Shown: piece after piece, positions 37,387-48,201 of the stretch
Layout: each line of letters begins with the position of its first letter
How positions within the stretch are numbered: the first letter of the stretch is position 1
From: Lentinus brumalis
Taxonomy: Eukaryota; Basidiomycota; Agaricomycetes; Polyporales; Polyporaceae
Assembly: GCA_001792895.1 (NCBI GenBank)
Contig: MARA01000010.1
Coordinates: forward strand, 248,001 to 312,000
Reading direction: 5' to 3'
DNA: 64,000 bases
Program-made: the position numbers and the translations under genes
The notes under the pieces: model-generated
What the model was told of the DNA's origin: nothing
The model's database searches: none
The model's input: only the letters and a program-made list of their open reading frames with translations

Positions 37387-38750
37387 GTGGTAGGGCCTCT
37401 GCAATCCAGACGCACTAATGTCTGCCCTGGATCACCGCCGGCCACGACTGTTCCTTCAACTAGCAAATCGTCGATACTCCGGAAGGCCACCTGGCCTAGC
37501 ACCACGACCTCCCGCACTACTGTCCCGGATCTGCGCCGACGTAGGACGGACAACCGTATGGACCAACTGGCCAAGTATAAGTCAAAGCCGGCGCCACTCT
37601 ATGCCCGACTGCCTCTCAGTCGCACTCCTCGCAGAGCAGTGTCTCTGTACACACTCGTTTCTCGACCGCTCTTCCTGGTCATTGAGGATCGTCGTGGCAG
37701 TGGTGCGGGAACTTTGTCGACCGAAGTTCGGGTGCTACTGAACAGGCCTCCGAGGAAACGAGATATTGGGTCGACACTCAGATGTTCGTAGAGGAGCTTC
37801 AGAAGGGGCCCTCGAGGATTTCGGTGAGCAGCTCCCACTGTCTCCCTCGTCGAACCACCCTAAGCTTCTGTGTAGGTCCTGCGAGTGTATACGTGCTCAA
37901 TGGCACTCTCAAAGATGTTTTCGTTCGCATGTCATACGATGGCGAGTACCTCTGCGTCGGTCAGCCTCGAGATTCCATCGAACTTGAAGTTGCACATCTA
38001 TGTCGAAGATGTGAGCCTTCACTTTCATTCTCATAGACAGTTGCTGACGACGTCGCAGTATGTATGTGCCTTCGCGTCGCCTCCCGCCTCCCCTCAAAAG
38101 TCATGCAGATCCTTGTGTTCATCTCCGTCGCCATCAGAGATAGGCGGCATGTCCCACGTCCAGTGTCGTTTCTTTCTATGGCCGCTGCTTTCAAGTCACA
38201 ACCACCACTGGTACCTTCTCGCACGACTTCCTTTCGCCCTAACACTCCGACCGCGCTGGCCGTCCACATGCCTTCGGTGTTTCTGTATCAACCGCCCTCC
38301 GCCCTTGATGTTTCCGTCGGGCGATACATTCGCTCTATCATAGATCGAGAGCCCGAGTGGAGCATGTTCGTGGGAAACCGCAAGCGTGTACTGACGGCTC
38401 GCGAGCAGCTCTGGCAATATCACTACGTGCAGAGCGTACTCAATCGCTTTGTTGGTCAGAACACTCCACCGGATCTCGACTTCGACGGCACGACTCGGAC
38501 GGCCATTTCAATCACGAAGACTCAGGTAATGCGCGCGTTTAACCTGCCACTTTCGTGGGCAGAGCAGTGTGCGGAAGTACTTGCGTTGACAGCGCTATAC
38601 GGACCCGGCGGTGCGAGGGGAGAGAGCCCGAGAGTAGCCAAGGCGCTGGACGAGCCGCCGGCAGTTACCTCGAAGTTCACGACTGAGAGCCTATACCTAA
38701 GCTTATTGAGGGAGGTGCACAGATGCTGGACGATGAACGATACGAGCTGA
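37387..38750 (+). pseudogene. Broken second copy of the unknown-family gene
   Basis: Homologous to the gene at 31649-34931. Domain A is recognisable as LFLVIEDRRG, TEVRVLLNR, YWVDTQMFVEELQKGPSRI and DVFVRMSYDGEYLC. Domain B is recognisable as VGRYIRSIIDREPEW, TKTQVMRAFNLPLSWAEQC and YGPGGARGESPRV. Domain A needs a one-base shift at about 37745 and another near 37965, and most of the low-complexity linker and N-terminus is gone. Domain B is one clean 228-codon frame (38064-38750), well conserved at every core motif. This is either a pseudogene whose C-terminal half decayed slowly or a gene reduced to domain B with a new start. I favour pseudogene. Confidence 0.65.
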
Positions 38751-39164
38751 CGTGGTACTCAGTGGTGATTCCTTCGAATCTCATACAGGGTGTACTTTGT
38801 GAATGTGTTGATATACAGCTGCGCTCAGTGCACTGCCAGAATGCGGTACACAGAAGCTGGAGTTACTGCAACGTACTCCATCCTTTGTGTCTTGATAGTC
38901 TGCGCAAATGTTAGCGTTGGTAGATTTCTCGAGGTCGGATGAAGCACGTTTCCGAGGGATACCTTTAAGAAAAGTCTCGTTTAGAGGCAGGCTGACATAA
39001 CTCGGAAGTAGTCGTAGCATCGCCACCTCTAGCTAGCGCGAGCTATATCAGCCGGGGGAGTCCCTTGCAAGAGCTTCCACTCCTTTCCTCCTCCGCGTAT
39101 GGTACGAGCCCAATGACATAGCTACCTGAACTCTGAACTCTCACTGAGCATCAACTCAGGTATC
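38751..39164. other. Intergenic, no gene seen
   Basis: About 410 bases, the promoter side of the HET gene. No gene. Confidence 0.5.
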
Positions 39165-41333
39165 ATGCGGCTGCTCAGTACAGAGACGGGACACTTCGTG
39201 GAAATCAACGACCCGTCGAAGGTCGAATATGCCATCCTATCGCATACCTGGGATCCGGCAGGCGAGCAGTCGTACCGTGAGGTCCGAGAGATTCAAAAGT
39301 CTCTCGATATGCCCGTACTACAGGAATCGGCCATCTGTGATGTATCTCTCCTCCTTCAACCAAGGAGCCCTCCCGAGGCCGCCGATGCCGATTCATACGA
39401 TCTTCCTTCCCCCGCCGTCCAATTGCCTGCCGTGTCCGAGGCGATCTCATTGTCGTCTTCTTTCCATTGGGAAGTTGGAGCTCTGTCTACATCGACGCCA
39501 GCGACCCCTTCCATGCTCGACCACTCTGATGTTTCCCCAAAAATCAAACGCGCATGTGCTCTAGCACGAAGATACGGACATCGCTTGATCTGGATTGACT
39601 CGTGCTGCATCGATAAGGAGAGCAGCTCGGAACTATCGGAGGCCATCAACTCTATGTTCCGCTGGTACCGGGACTCATCGGTCTGCTACGCATTCCTGGC
39701 GGACGTCCCCGTGTCCGACCTGGAGGCGACTGAAGAGCGGACCGAGATGAGCTTCTTGGTGTCTGATCGGAAGTGCTTCTCTCTCTTTCGACAAAGCAGA
39801 TGGTTTACGCGAGGCTGGACGCTCCAAGAGCTTGTGGCTCCCCGCGTAGTCATCTTCCTCTCCCAGGAGTGGCTCTTCTATGGATCAAAGCGCGCGTTGG
39901 CCAACGTCATCAGTGAGGTGACGCACATCGACTACCAGGTCCTCACATATAGAAAGCAGCCGCGAGACGTATCCGTCTTCCATCGTATGAGTTGGGCCTC
40001 GAGGCGCACGACGACTCGGGTTGAAGACCTGGCCTATTCAATTTTGGGTATTTTCAACATACACATGCCCATCTTGTACGGAGAAGGAGATAGAGCATTC
40101 GTGCGACTGCAGCACGCGATTTTGAAGGAGATACCCGACGAAAGTCTCATACTTTGGAATACTTTGGGTTCTGAAGGTTCTCGTTCAATACTTCGGCTCC
40201 CCTCTGCTTGCTTCACCAATCCCGCGTCCGAAGTGGTGAACGCGCGGCCGCAGTTCACCTTCCAGCACGAACGCAAACTACGAGGAACCGGCCTCCTGGC
40301 TGACAAGCCTTCGGACTTTTCCCTATATTCCCGACAGATCTCCGCGCTGTCTCATACAGAGTTCGCTCGCCGCCTCTGTCTACTGGACATTCCACCACCC
40401 AAATATTCTCTGACGCCGTATGGCGTCAATGCACGCTTCTCTTTCCTTCCCGCAAGCCAGGTGCTGTCTCAGAGGTCAATCATAGGATCCCTCGAGAACT
40501 ATTACTTAGCACTCCTGGCCTGCGAAGAGACCAGTGAACCTGGCTCTCTGATAGCTATGGTATGCGTCCTGAAGAACGTCCAGGCAGGCCGCAGACTTAC
40601 TATGCATAGAGCCTGTCTCCGTGTTTACGGCCGTTATCCACGGGGTGGGATGGCACTTCCCGGCTTTCGGATCACCTACATTGTCCTCTTTCCAGCGCAG
40701 ATTGAGCGTCTTGACCCTACCAACCTCCGAGTTTATAAGGTCCGGATTCCCAACAGCCCTGGTACAGTTGCCAAGTTCGAGTCTTACACGCTCGACACGC
40801 CTCGACACACGGGATGTCTCCTGCCTCGTCTGTCCGCCTGGAACCTGGAGATACTTCGCGAGGCAGGATTCGCAGTTCGTAGTGTCTGCGACGATTCTTC
40901 CGGCAACCTGCACATTGTTCGCTTGCTTCGGGGGAGTGTGGGCGTCCAGCTGAGATTCGAAATGACGGCCAAATTCTTTTACTCTGTGTTGCACGTCTGG
41001 GTGACCCCATTCTACCAACGCCCCGAGACCGCCCACGCGATCTCTCCGGATGCTCCCAATCCCACTTTCTGCATCAAAGTCAATGACACCCGCCAAGAGC
41101 ATTCTACACAAGTCTTTTGGCCAAACACGGCAGGAGGCGAAACAACGATCATACTCGTTACCGTCTCCCACGTCCCCCCCTCCGACTCGTGCGCGCTGAC
41201 AGTGGAGGCGTTGCGGAGTGGGCAGTCCCTCTTCTCGCTGAGTGATACATCACCGTCTACCATACTCCATGCGACGAGCATAGTACCTCACTCCCGGTAT
41301 TTGATGCCTGCCCCGCCCATGTTCTGCGAATGA
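39165..41333 (+). CDS. HET-domain protein
   Basis: Intronless frame of 722 residues with a heterokaryon-incompatibility (HET) domain in the N-terminal third. In order: YAILSHTWD; KIKRACALARRYGHRLIWIDSCCID; SELSEAINSMFRWYRDSSVCYAFL; WFTRGWTLQELVAP; VSVFHRMSWASRRTTTRVEDLAYSILGIF; MPILYGEGDRAFVRLQ. All core HET motifs are present and unbroken. HET proteins mediate fungal non-self recognition and cell death, and many in basidiomycetes are of unknown specificity. The C-terminal 350 residues have no repeat, NACHT or other domain that I recognise and are probably a beta-rich partner domain. No adjacent partner gene (NLR, SNARE-like) is visible. The start fits the usual MRLLST(E)TG opening of the family. 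Confidence 0.95.
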   Translation: MRLLSTETGHFVEINDPSKVEYAILSHTWDPAGEQSYREVREIQKSLDMPVLQESAICDVSLLLQPRSPPEAADADSYDLPSPAVQLPAVSEAISLSSSFHWEVGALSTSTPATPSMLDHSDVSPKIKRACALARRYGHRLIWIDSCCIDKESSSELSEAINSMFRWYRDSSVCYAFLADVPVSDLEATEERTEMSFLVSDRKCFSLFRQSRWFTRGWTLQELVAPRVVIFLSQEWLFYGSKRALANVISEVTHIDYQVLTYRKQPRDVSVFHRMSWASRRTTTRVEDLAYSILGIFNIHMPILYGEGDRAFVRLQHAILKEIPDESLILWNTLGSEGSRSILRLPSACFTNPASEVVNARPQFTFQHERKLRGTGLLADKPSDFSLYSRQISALSHTEFARRLCLLDIPPPKYSLTPYGVNARFSFLPASQVLSQRSIIGSLENYYLALLACEETSEPGSLIAMVCVLKNVQAGRRLTMHRACLRVYGRYPRGGMALPGFRITYIVLFPAQIERLDPTNLRVYKVRIPNSPGTVAKFESYTLDTPRHTGCLLPRLSAWNLEILREAGFAVRSVCDDSSGNLHIVRLLRGSVGVQLRFEMTAKFFYSVLHVWVTPFYQRPETAHAISPDAPNPTFCIKVNDTRQEHSTQVFWPNTAGGETTIILVTVSHVPPSDSCALTVEALRSGQSLFSLSDTSPSTILHATSIVPHSRYLMPAPPMFCE

Positions 41334-41530
41334 GCCGCGATTTCGTAGCTCTGATGGACGATCCAATGATACCAGGACGTCCATGCAACAGGCAGGCACA
41401 AAGGAGGCGTAGATAGATCACTTCCGTGGCCAGTGGATTGTACTACGAGTAAGAATTCCGTATACTTAAGACGAACACGTAGAGATAGGATGATGCGAAT
41501 ACCTCCTAAGAACCGATCTCGGCATAGCAC

Positions 41531-42771
41531 TCAACCGTTGTAAGGAGTGAGGCTCGGGTTGAGCCAGTCGTACATCACGACACCCGTGTACTGCTCGCCG
41601 CCGACCTTTCCACCAACCACAGGTCCAACCCAGCGGTGGTAGATCGACTGGTCTAGGACGAGGCTCTCTCCGGACACGTTGAACCGGTACCCGTCGCGAG
41701 CGTATAGTCCAGGATAAAGCCCTGCATGACATTGACAGAATTTGACGCCGCTGGGCTCGTCAAAGGCAAGACCGTACGGCGTGACGGTGACAAAGTCCTC
41801 GGTCTTCGAGCCGAGGACCGCGCACTGATTCTGGAGGATGATGCCGTCGCGCTGCAGGAAGCCCGTGTTGAACTCGCGCGTCGAGCCCGAGATCCTCGCG
41901 TACACGGCGGAGAGGTCGAACGGCCCGACCTGCGCGTCGAGGAAGTGCCAGTCGTCGATGAACTTGTCGATGGGCTGCGACATCCAGTTCGCATCGTGGT
42001 AGCCCTGCCCGTCGAACTTGAACGGCGTCCCGTCGAGCGTCACGTTGACGGACACGGACCCGCCCGGCTGCGACGTTGCCCACCCGAGCTGCTTGTAGAA
42101 GATCTCCTCGGCGGCGTTGAGAGACGCCCCAGAGGGGATGGCAGAAGTGAAATACGGGTCCGTCGTCGAGTTGCAGTCGAAGTGGTGCGGGGCGTTGCTG
42201 GTGATCGTGAAGGTACCCGAGACCTCGGGGCTGTCGAGGGTGACGATGAACTTGGACAGATCTCCGGCATTGGTGAAGGAACCTGCATCGGCCCAGGTCC
42301 CGGAGTTGGCGTCACCGCACGAGGTCACCGAGGATGACGAAGTGATGAGGTTGTACGCGAAGACGGTGCCATTGGAGAAGGCACCATTGATGACAATATA
42401 GTTTTCGGGAGCGTTTGCGCCGCCTGCCGCTTGGCGGAGAGCAGACAGAGGATAACCTGCACACCGGGTAAGAGTCCATGCAGATGACAGAGGTAGCTCC
42501 AAGGAAATCACTGAAGCTGACCTTGGTAGAACGTCACATGGAGGCTGGGAGGGAATTCGCCGTTGGTAGCGGGTGCACCCGCTTGCACGAGTCGGTCGCG
42601 TCATTCCCCGAGTTGACCTCGATACACTGTCCATCAAAAGGATTGCTCGCTCTTGACTGCACTATCCCTGGGACGACAGAGGAAGATGAGCGAGCAATCA
42701 GCGGATGAACGTGAAGCGGAGACCTACCGGAACCACCAGATAGTGGCACCATTGTCAGACTCGCTGAGCAT
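41531..42771 (-). CDS. AttH/CrtC lipocalin-like protein; splice or frame problem
   Basis: Two beta-barrel, lipocalin-like halves of the AttH/hydroxyneurosporene-synthase (CrtC) family. In fungi this fold includes secreted proteins and pathway-bound Diels-Alderase-like enzymes. Marks: HHFDCN, DGQGYHDANWM, WHFLDAQVGPFDLSAVY, QSIYHRWVG; stop at 41531. Exons on the N-terminal side read NGATIWWFR, then (after an intron near 42671-42721) IVQSRASNPFDG...NSGNDATD, then SLHVTFYQ, then (intron near 42455-42510) GYPLSALRQAAGG. Between NDATD and LHVTFYQ the frame changes. Either there is a one-base lesion near 42585-42600, or a 44-nt intron (42545-42588) restores it. Start at 42771 is provisional, since a signal-peptide exon may lie further upstream. 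Confidence 0.65.
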
Positions 42772-43945
42772 ACATGCCCCTCGCCCCGTTGAGACCGATT
42801 TACGATTGCGACAACTGGGTCAAATTCATTGGGCGTGTACGTCTGATCTGTTTCCGAGCCATTCCTGTCCCGGACCGTCCATCCTTGTATCTTTAATCGC
42901 AAGGTGCTTGGCATGTACTCACATGGCACATGGCGCGAGTTCCACCGAATGCTAACTCGGAAATGCGATTCGGCTCTGCGGCTTCGGGCGGGTATGACCC
43001 GTCAGAACGACTGCATTTGCAGGAGATACCGTCTAGAACAGCCTGAAACGCCATGCCCAGAGATGCAGCACAGTCTACGACGAAATGCAACTGCCGCAAG
43101 GGGTAAAGGTGGACGAACAGGTAACTTAAAAGTTCCATGAGCTGGCTACCATCGAGCCAAGAAGGAGAGGGTAGCGACGGTCTCCAGAAAGAGCTGGCGT
43201 GTATGGCGATACTGGCTGGGACAGGCTGAGACTCACCAAATCACTCTGAATGACGCAGCACGACAACGGATATCGTTACGTGTCAGGTTGCCGCCTCCTG
43301 ACCTCCCAGACATTTCTCCTCATCGGCCGGAATGTTCTCCTCTGCGAGATCCTATGGAGCGGCGACTCTGACTAGCCTTGAGTTCCGTGAATGTCTGCAT
43401 TGGTAGTTTTGTCTCCTCGGGTGAAATGACCGTGAGCTCGTGGCGCAGGCTCACGCGCATCTGAGCAACTGAAAGATGTATTTGATGTGTATCGAGAGCA
43501 AGCAGGAGGCCATCGAGGAGGAGGAAGCTGGTGGCTGGTGGTGGTGGTACTCAGATCCAACGGCAGAGCGCTCAAAAACCGCTAATCCCGAGCGCTCGGA
43601 GTTTGTCTCTCCTTCGCAGCATGCAGTAGGCAGACCACCGACAAGTCGTACCTATGTCGGACGCTATCACCTACAAGTGAGCAACGTGATATGGTTGACC
43701 TTCTCGTCCGAATCCTGACTGTCTCCCACTTCGTCTACAAGGGCCCCTGTTCATTCATACCGGAGGAGATACAACACTTGTGTCAAGTATTTGGGAGACG
43801 TGATACTCACCACACAAACGTCGAGATATCTGTGCGGAGTCCCGTTATAAGTGTCATACGGAGTCTAAGTATGACTCGGAATGGACGCACACCGCTTTAT
43901 ACATGTCCTGCCTTTGCCAGCTCCCGCGTCAGCCATTGATCTCCC
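42772..43945. other. Intergenic, no gene seen
   Basis: About 1.2 kb. It may hide a first exon of the AttH-like gene. The rest, including a GGT/GAG-rich patch at 43500-43550, has no supported gene. Confidence 0.4.
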
Positions 43946-45757
43946 TCAATCGTTCGTCACTGGATCGAGGAGGACATGTATCAAAAAAACGAAGGACAAT
44001 GCGCATCCCGTGGCCAGGATGACACCGCCAATCCACCCCGACTTCATGTAGGCGATGTCGCTCGCCGTCGCGTGGATAACACTGAAAGCTCTGCTCCCCA
44101 GACTCAATGCGCAGCTATTGCACCAGCACCGATCGAAGAAGTTGCTGAACTGGGCGATATTCGCCAGGATGATCCAGGCGGTGTTCAGGGCGGCGAGGAT
44201 CTTGCCGAGGCGTCGAAGGATGACAGAAAGCGTGCTGGCGATATGCATGGAGCCACCTGCGTCGCGAAGGTCCATTCGATGGGAACGGGGATGGGCATAG
44301 TGCGCAAGGATGCTGGAGGAGAGCATGAGTAACCACACGAGGGTGGCGACGACTCCGTACAGGAGGAAGGCGCCGGATTCGCATCCCAAGCCCTGCGTCA
44401 GTGTGCGTGTCAATTGGGTGGACGCGAGCCGGGGACTGACACTCACCACTGTAGGTGAGAAGTAGACGACCATCATCGCGGCACCCGTTGTGCCCCACTG
44501 AAGAGCCAAGGCAGCGATGGAAGCAAGAGCGATCCGTTCGTAGACGTCCAGCCTCGTGCGAGGCGTTGATCCTGACGGTGGAGTGCCACAGTATCGCAAG
44601 ACCTGCTCGAGCGATCCAGTTCTGTTGCTGGGCTGGGGAACCGCTCCGCTCGGCGCCCAGGGCACCATATCGCTCACGGGAATGCGGGCCTTGGCTTTCC
44701 AAGATGCCGCAGAGAATGCGGACGCGACATCCTCTACAGCAGCGCTCCACGGGAAGAGTCGAGCGTAATTGAAGACTGGAGCGCAGAGCTGCGCGTCCGC
44801 GAGCGCGCTATCGGTGTGTTCCGGGTGGGACTCGATGGTGAGTCCTCGAAGGCTCGACGCGCCGGTGACCTTCACAGCCTCCGCGGAGCCTGGGGTAGCA
44901 GTATACGCGTAGAGGTCCGCATTCTTGAATAATCGCCGAAGACGTGCGGTGTCACATATGGGCGACACCTGGATCCAACCATATACAATGGGGACAAGCC
45001 ACAGCCAGACGAAGCCCACGCCCTTCCCGAACAGATTGAGGATGCCAAGGGGGCGGAAGGGTGGCGGGACGTCAGGCTGAAGCGGTGTAAATGAGTCCAC
45101 GATTGTCAGGATGTAGGCGACGACGACCCAGCCAATCGAAGTCACAGCAGCGACGGACCATGGGCTGCTGTGCTTCAATCCCACCACGAGCTCCCTCCAC
45201 CAATCGTCGTTCTGGTGGAGTACGACGAGGGAGGGGAACAGTCCATCCTCGTACGAGAGTCGTATGGGCACGCCTTGAAGGTCGCCGAGGACCGTAGCGG
45301 CGAGCTGCGCATTAGGATAGGTGAATGCACGAAAGCGTCGCGTCACCCACCGCCTATTGAGGGCTGTGAGAGCCAGTGAGTACGCGGCGAGGGCGGGAGA
45401 CCCGACGGTGATCAGGACGGACGAGAGGTTGCTGAGCCGACTTTCCGCGCCGAAGGGCAGTTGGGAGAGAAGCGCGAAGTACGGGAGGAGCCAGGAGCTG
45501 AATTGCTGGTAGAATGCGGGCCAGTCGAACGGCTCCGGTCTTGGTCCGCATGCGCGAATACACATATCATATGTGATGGCGGTGGCTTCACTGATGTTCG
45601 AGACTGGATTCCCGTGGCTGTCGGTTCCACCGAGCGATCCCCACGCGCCGCTACGGACATCGGCGATACATTGCTCGAAGTTCGTCGCAGCCGTCCCAAG
45701 AACGAGCGCAAAAAGTATGACTGCATGAATAGTCAGAACACTGCACAGCCAGAACAC
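43946..45757 (-). CDS. Multipass membrane protein of unknown function
   Basis: Single 603-residue frame, ATG at 45757. It begins with a signal-type helix (LTIHAVILFALVLGTAAT) and a short lumenal loop with Cys pairs (QCIADVRSGAWGS, YDMCIRACGP). Then come helices at about LLPYFALLSQL, PALAAYSLALTAL, WSVAAVTSIGWVVVAYILTI, FVWLWLVPIVYGWI, ALASIAALALQWGT, GAFLLYGVVATLVWLLMLSSSI, TAWIILANIAQFS and GWIGGVILATGCALSFVFL. The middle (about residues 280-400) is a soluble loop. This architecture is common among uncharacterised basidiomycete membrane proteins, and I cannot assign a transporter family. It is intronless in an intron-rich region, which is uncommon but not suspicious. Start fits. Confidence 0.75.
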   Translation of the reverse strand: MFWLCSVLTIHAVILFALVLGTAATNFEQCIADVRSGAWGSLGGTDSHGNPVSNISEATAITYDMCIRACGPRPEPFDWPAFYQQFSSWLLPYFALLSQLPFGAESRLSNLSSVLITVGSPALAAYSLALTALNRRWVTRRFRAFTYPNAQLAATVLGDLQGVPIRLSYEDGLFPSLVVLHQNDDWWRELVVGLKHSSPWSVAAVTSIGWVVVAYILTIVDSFTPLQPDVPPPFRPLGILNLFGKGVGFVWLWLVPIVYGWIQVSPICDTARLRRLFKNADLYAYTATPGSAEAVKVTGASSLRGLTIESHPEHTDSALADAQLCAPVFNYARLFPWSAAVEDVASAFSAASWKAKARIPVSDMVPWAPSGAVPQPSNRTGSLEQVLRYCGTPPSGSTPRTRLDVYERIALASIAALALQWGTTGAAMMVVYFSPTVVSVSPRLASTQLTRTLTQGLGCESGAFLLYGVVATLVWLLMLSSSILAHYAHPRSHRMDLRDAGGSMHIASTLSVILRRLGKILAALNTAWIILANIAQFSNFFDRCWCNSCALSLGSRAFSVIHATASDIAYMKSGWIGGVILATGCALSFVFLIHVLLDPVTND

Positions 45758-46499
45758 GAGGTTGGCAGATTCTCACCACTGAGCCCGTTAGGTCTGTAGT
45801 GTGCAAGAGTCATGACACGATAGCTGCAGTGGGGAGGGAACTCGTCCAACGCGCTGTGGGTCCTTGTAGATAGAGACGCCGCCTGTTATAGCTCTTCGAA
45901 GTTTAGCACATACTACACAGCTTCGGTATTGGGATAGTCGCACCTATGTAGCCGGACCGGACGTGCGTAAGATGCTACGGGTATTGCGCAACTTGGCGGG
46001 CCGTCGAGCATTGCTGAGCAAACTGTCATAGCAGGGTCCACGACCGCTGCGTTATGTTTCCGGACTTGGCGCTTCCACGTTACACAGGTATCGCCGTTTG
46101 TGAGGATATTGAGGTACAGCAGACCAGCGAGAGTAGTGCTGGCTCAACGCTGGCTGCCAGATATGCACGTCATGCTAGAGAGGGCGGTGAACGACTCCTG
46201 AACAGACCTGCAGGCTTCGATAGCTCGGGATGTGATGGATGGCACCGCCTTGTGCCTGCAACGCCAGACTTTGCCTGACAAGGACACGACGAGCGCTGTA
46301 TGGCATCAACGGAACTGAGCGGTCCGCACGCAGGGCCGGTGACTTGACAGCACAGATACCTGCAGTTCGACTTGTCAGAGATCCGAAGCGATATCACTCA
46401 TATCTACTTACTGGCTTAGACGACCGAGTGTATTCCTTATACCCTCTTGTACCCGACCGCCCCGGCGTCGGGGGTAGCCAAATGAGTCCGCAGGAAGTC
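45758..46499. other. Intergenic, no gene seen
   Basis: About 740 bases without a gene between two minus-strand loci. Confidence 0.5.
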
Positions 46500-47110
46500 C
46501 TATACGAGTTCACCTGTGAGCCCGTCAGACACATAACACAGACATTCCGCGAAACGCACCTTCGGCCGCACGCTCAGTGCCATCTCAGGCTCGAGACAGT
46601 CGCCTGCTTCGGCTGATTGTACTTGCTGCTGGTGTAACAGTGCAAGAGCAGCACCCCGAGCCAGGCCCGCGCGCTCAAATCGAGCTCTCCGCGTTAGGGA
46701 CGCCTTGATTACATGTTGCTGCCAATGCCAAGACAAGTTCGTGAGTGATGACCACGCCTCCTCAGAAATGTGCGCGTCGAGGAAGCGCGCATCGAGCCAC
46801 CGAAAGAGCATCGCGTGCGCGCCGTGCTCCAGCAAGATGATCACAAATGTGATGATGAGGGCTGCAGCACAATGTCAGGAGGTGTCGTGACAGCGAACCA
46901 AGCAGGGACGTACCACCTTAGCTGCGCCAGGCGGCCTGATTCACGCCCTCCACGACTGCGGGCACCGCGACGATGTCGCCGCACATGCTCTTCGTCTTTC
47001 CGAGTAAGGATACTACCCGGCCTCTCCAAGATCGTCCTTCGACTAAGATTGCCTGCTCGAACATCAGGGCCACGTCTACATTGTCGTGAGCCTTCGCCTC
47101 CTGCAAAAGC
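46500..47110 (-). pseudogene. Possible remnant of a membrane-protein gene
   Basis: The minus strand carries a helix-like piece VIILLEHGAHAMLFRWLDA, then HISEEAW. In another frame, LVLALAATC and ARAWLGVLLLHCYTSS follow. This order (helix, short loop with LDG-like, helix, TQ..W..L-like) resembles the first part of multipass fungal membrane proteins, but frames change and stops intervene. Weak; chance is possible. Confidence 0.25.
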
Positions 47111-47464
47111 GACCTCGGAATGCGGTGGGTCCAGGCAAGTCCTTCAGTACTTGCTGTCCATATGTGCAGACATGGGTCAGCAGTACGGTCGCATAACTAG
47201 GCTCTACTATGGTACTTACTGGCAGTAGGACTCAAGTATGTCACGGTAGAGTCCTGCAACGCTCAGGCTGTGCGTCAGAGAAGTCGGGTTCGGCAACTGC
47301 CGCAGGCGTCCCACGTGGAATGTTGCCATGCTTGCGCTCGCCCAACTCGGGATCGAATCATTTTAACCACCCATCATGTCTGTGAATCTCGCACTCTAGG
47401 AAAAAGGTACATATTCGCATCCCGATACCACTTTCCCCCGCTCTACATCCTGGTGAGTCGTACA
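47111..47464. other. Intergenic, no gene seen
   Basis: About 350 bases downstream of the DJ-1-type gene. No gene. Confidence 0.5.
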
Positions 47465-48201
47465 TCACACTTCTGCGCCGAAGATGTACGCGAACGGATC
47501 CCAGTTCTTGTCGTCCCTCCACTCGTACTCCATCAAGTTCGCCCCCTTGCGAGCCACCTCCTGCCCATACAAATGCGCGATCCACGCAAGGGTCGCGTCT
47601 ATGCCTGCGCTGACCCCGCCGGACGTCCAGCAGTTCCCGTCAACGACGTACCGGGCCACTCTGACCCAGTGCACCTGCGGCCTCACCGCAATGGTAGCCT
47701 TCCACGTGTCCTTGTTCCCCGTCGCCCTCTTTCCATCCAGGACTCCGGCCCGGGCAGCGAGCTCGACCCCATTGCAGATCGTGATGAGGTACTTCAGCTT
47801 GGGGTACGTCTTCTCGATGAACGAGACGGGGGCGGCGCTCGTCGGCACTTCCGGAAGGGCCCCCATGCCGCCCGGAACGAGCAGCACCTCGAGGTCCTTG
47901 GGAGGATCGTCGTAGGTGTGGGTGGGCACGACGCGAGTGTCGATCAGGGACCCTGTGGTGTTCATCTCGATGTCCTTGGGCGCGGTGCTGACTGGAGCCA
48001 AGGTAGGTCCGATCCAGGTGATGTCGAGTTTGACTTCGCGTGACAGCATCTGCAACGCCTCGACGGGGCCGAAGACGTCGAGGGGCTCGAAGCCGGGGAA
48101 GATGAGGATGCCGAACTTGGACGGTGCTAGAGACACAATCCAGTCAGGGTCCGGCGCGCATGTGTTCGTGTATCCGACGCACCTTTAGTGTTTCCTGTCA
48201 T
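47465..48201 (-). CDS. DJ-1/PfpI family protein
   Basis: Class I glutamine-amidotransferase-like fold of the DJ-1/PfpI superfamily, cytosolic. Two exons: 48201-48183 (MTGNTK plus one base) and 48126-47465, joined by a 56-nt intron with GTGCGT and CTCTAG ends. Taking the long frame alone would force a GTG start at 48136, so the spliced ATG is preferred. Motifs: KFGILIFPGFEPLDVFGPVEAL at the N-terminus, LLVPGGMG with the acidic side in strand 3, and ITICNGVELAARAGVLDGKRAT with Cys as the nucleophile elbow (C-N-G where many relatives have C-T-G), then TSGGVSAGIDATL. The layout is closest to isonitrile-hydratase/ThiJ-type fungal members. The exact reaction (hydratase, glyoxalase or stress chaperone) is not decided by sequence. 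Confidence 0.9.

Noticed and set aside
48130..48136. GTG start for the DJ-1-type protein
   Set aside because: A two-exon model with an ATG at 48201 and a clean 56-nt intron joins in phase, and GTG starts are not expected here.
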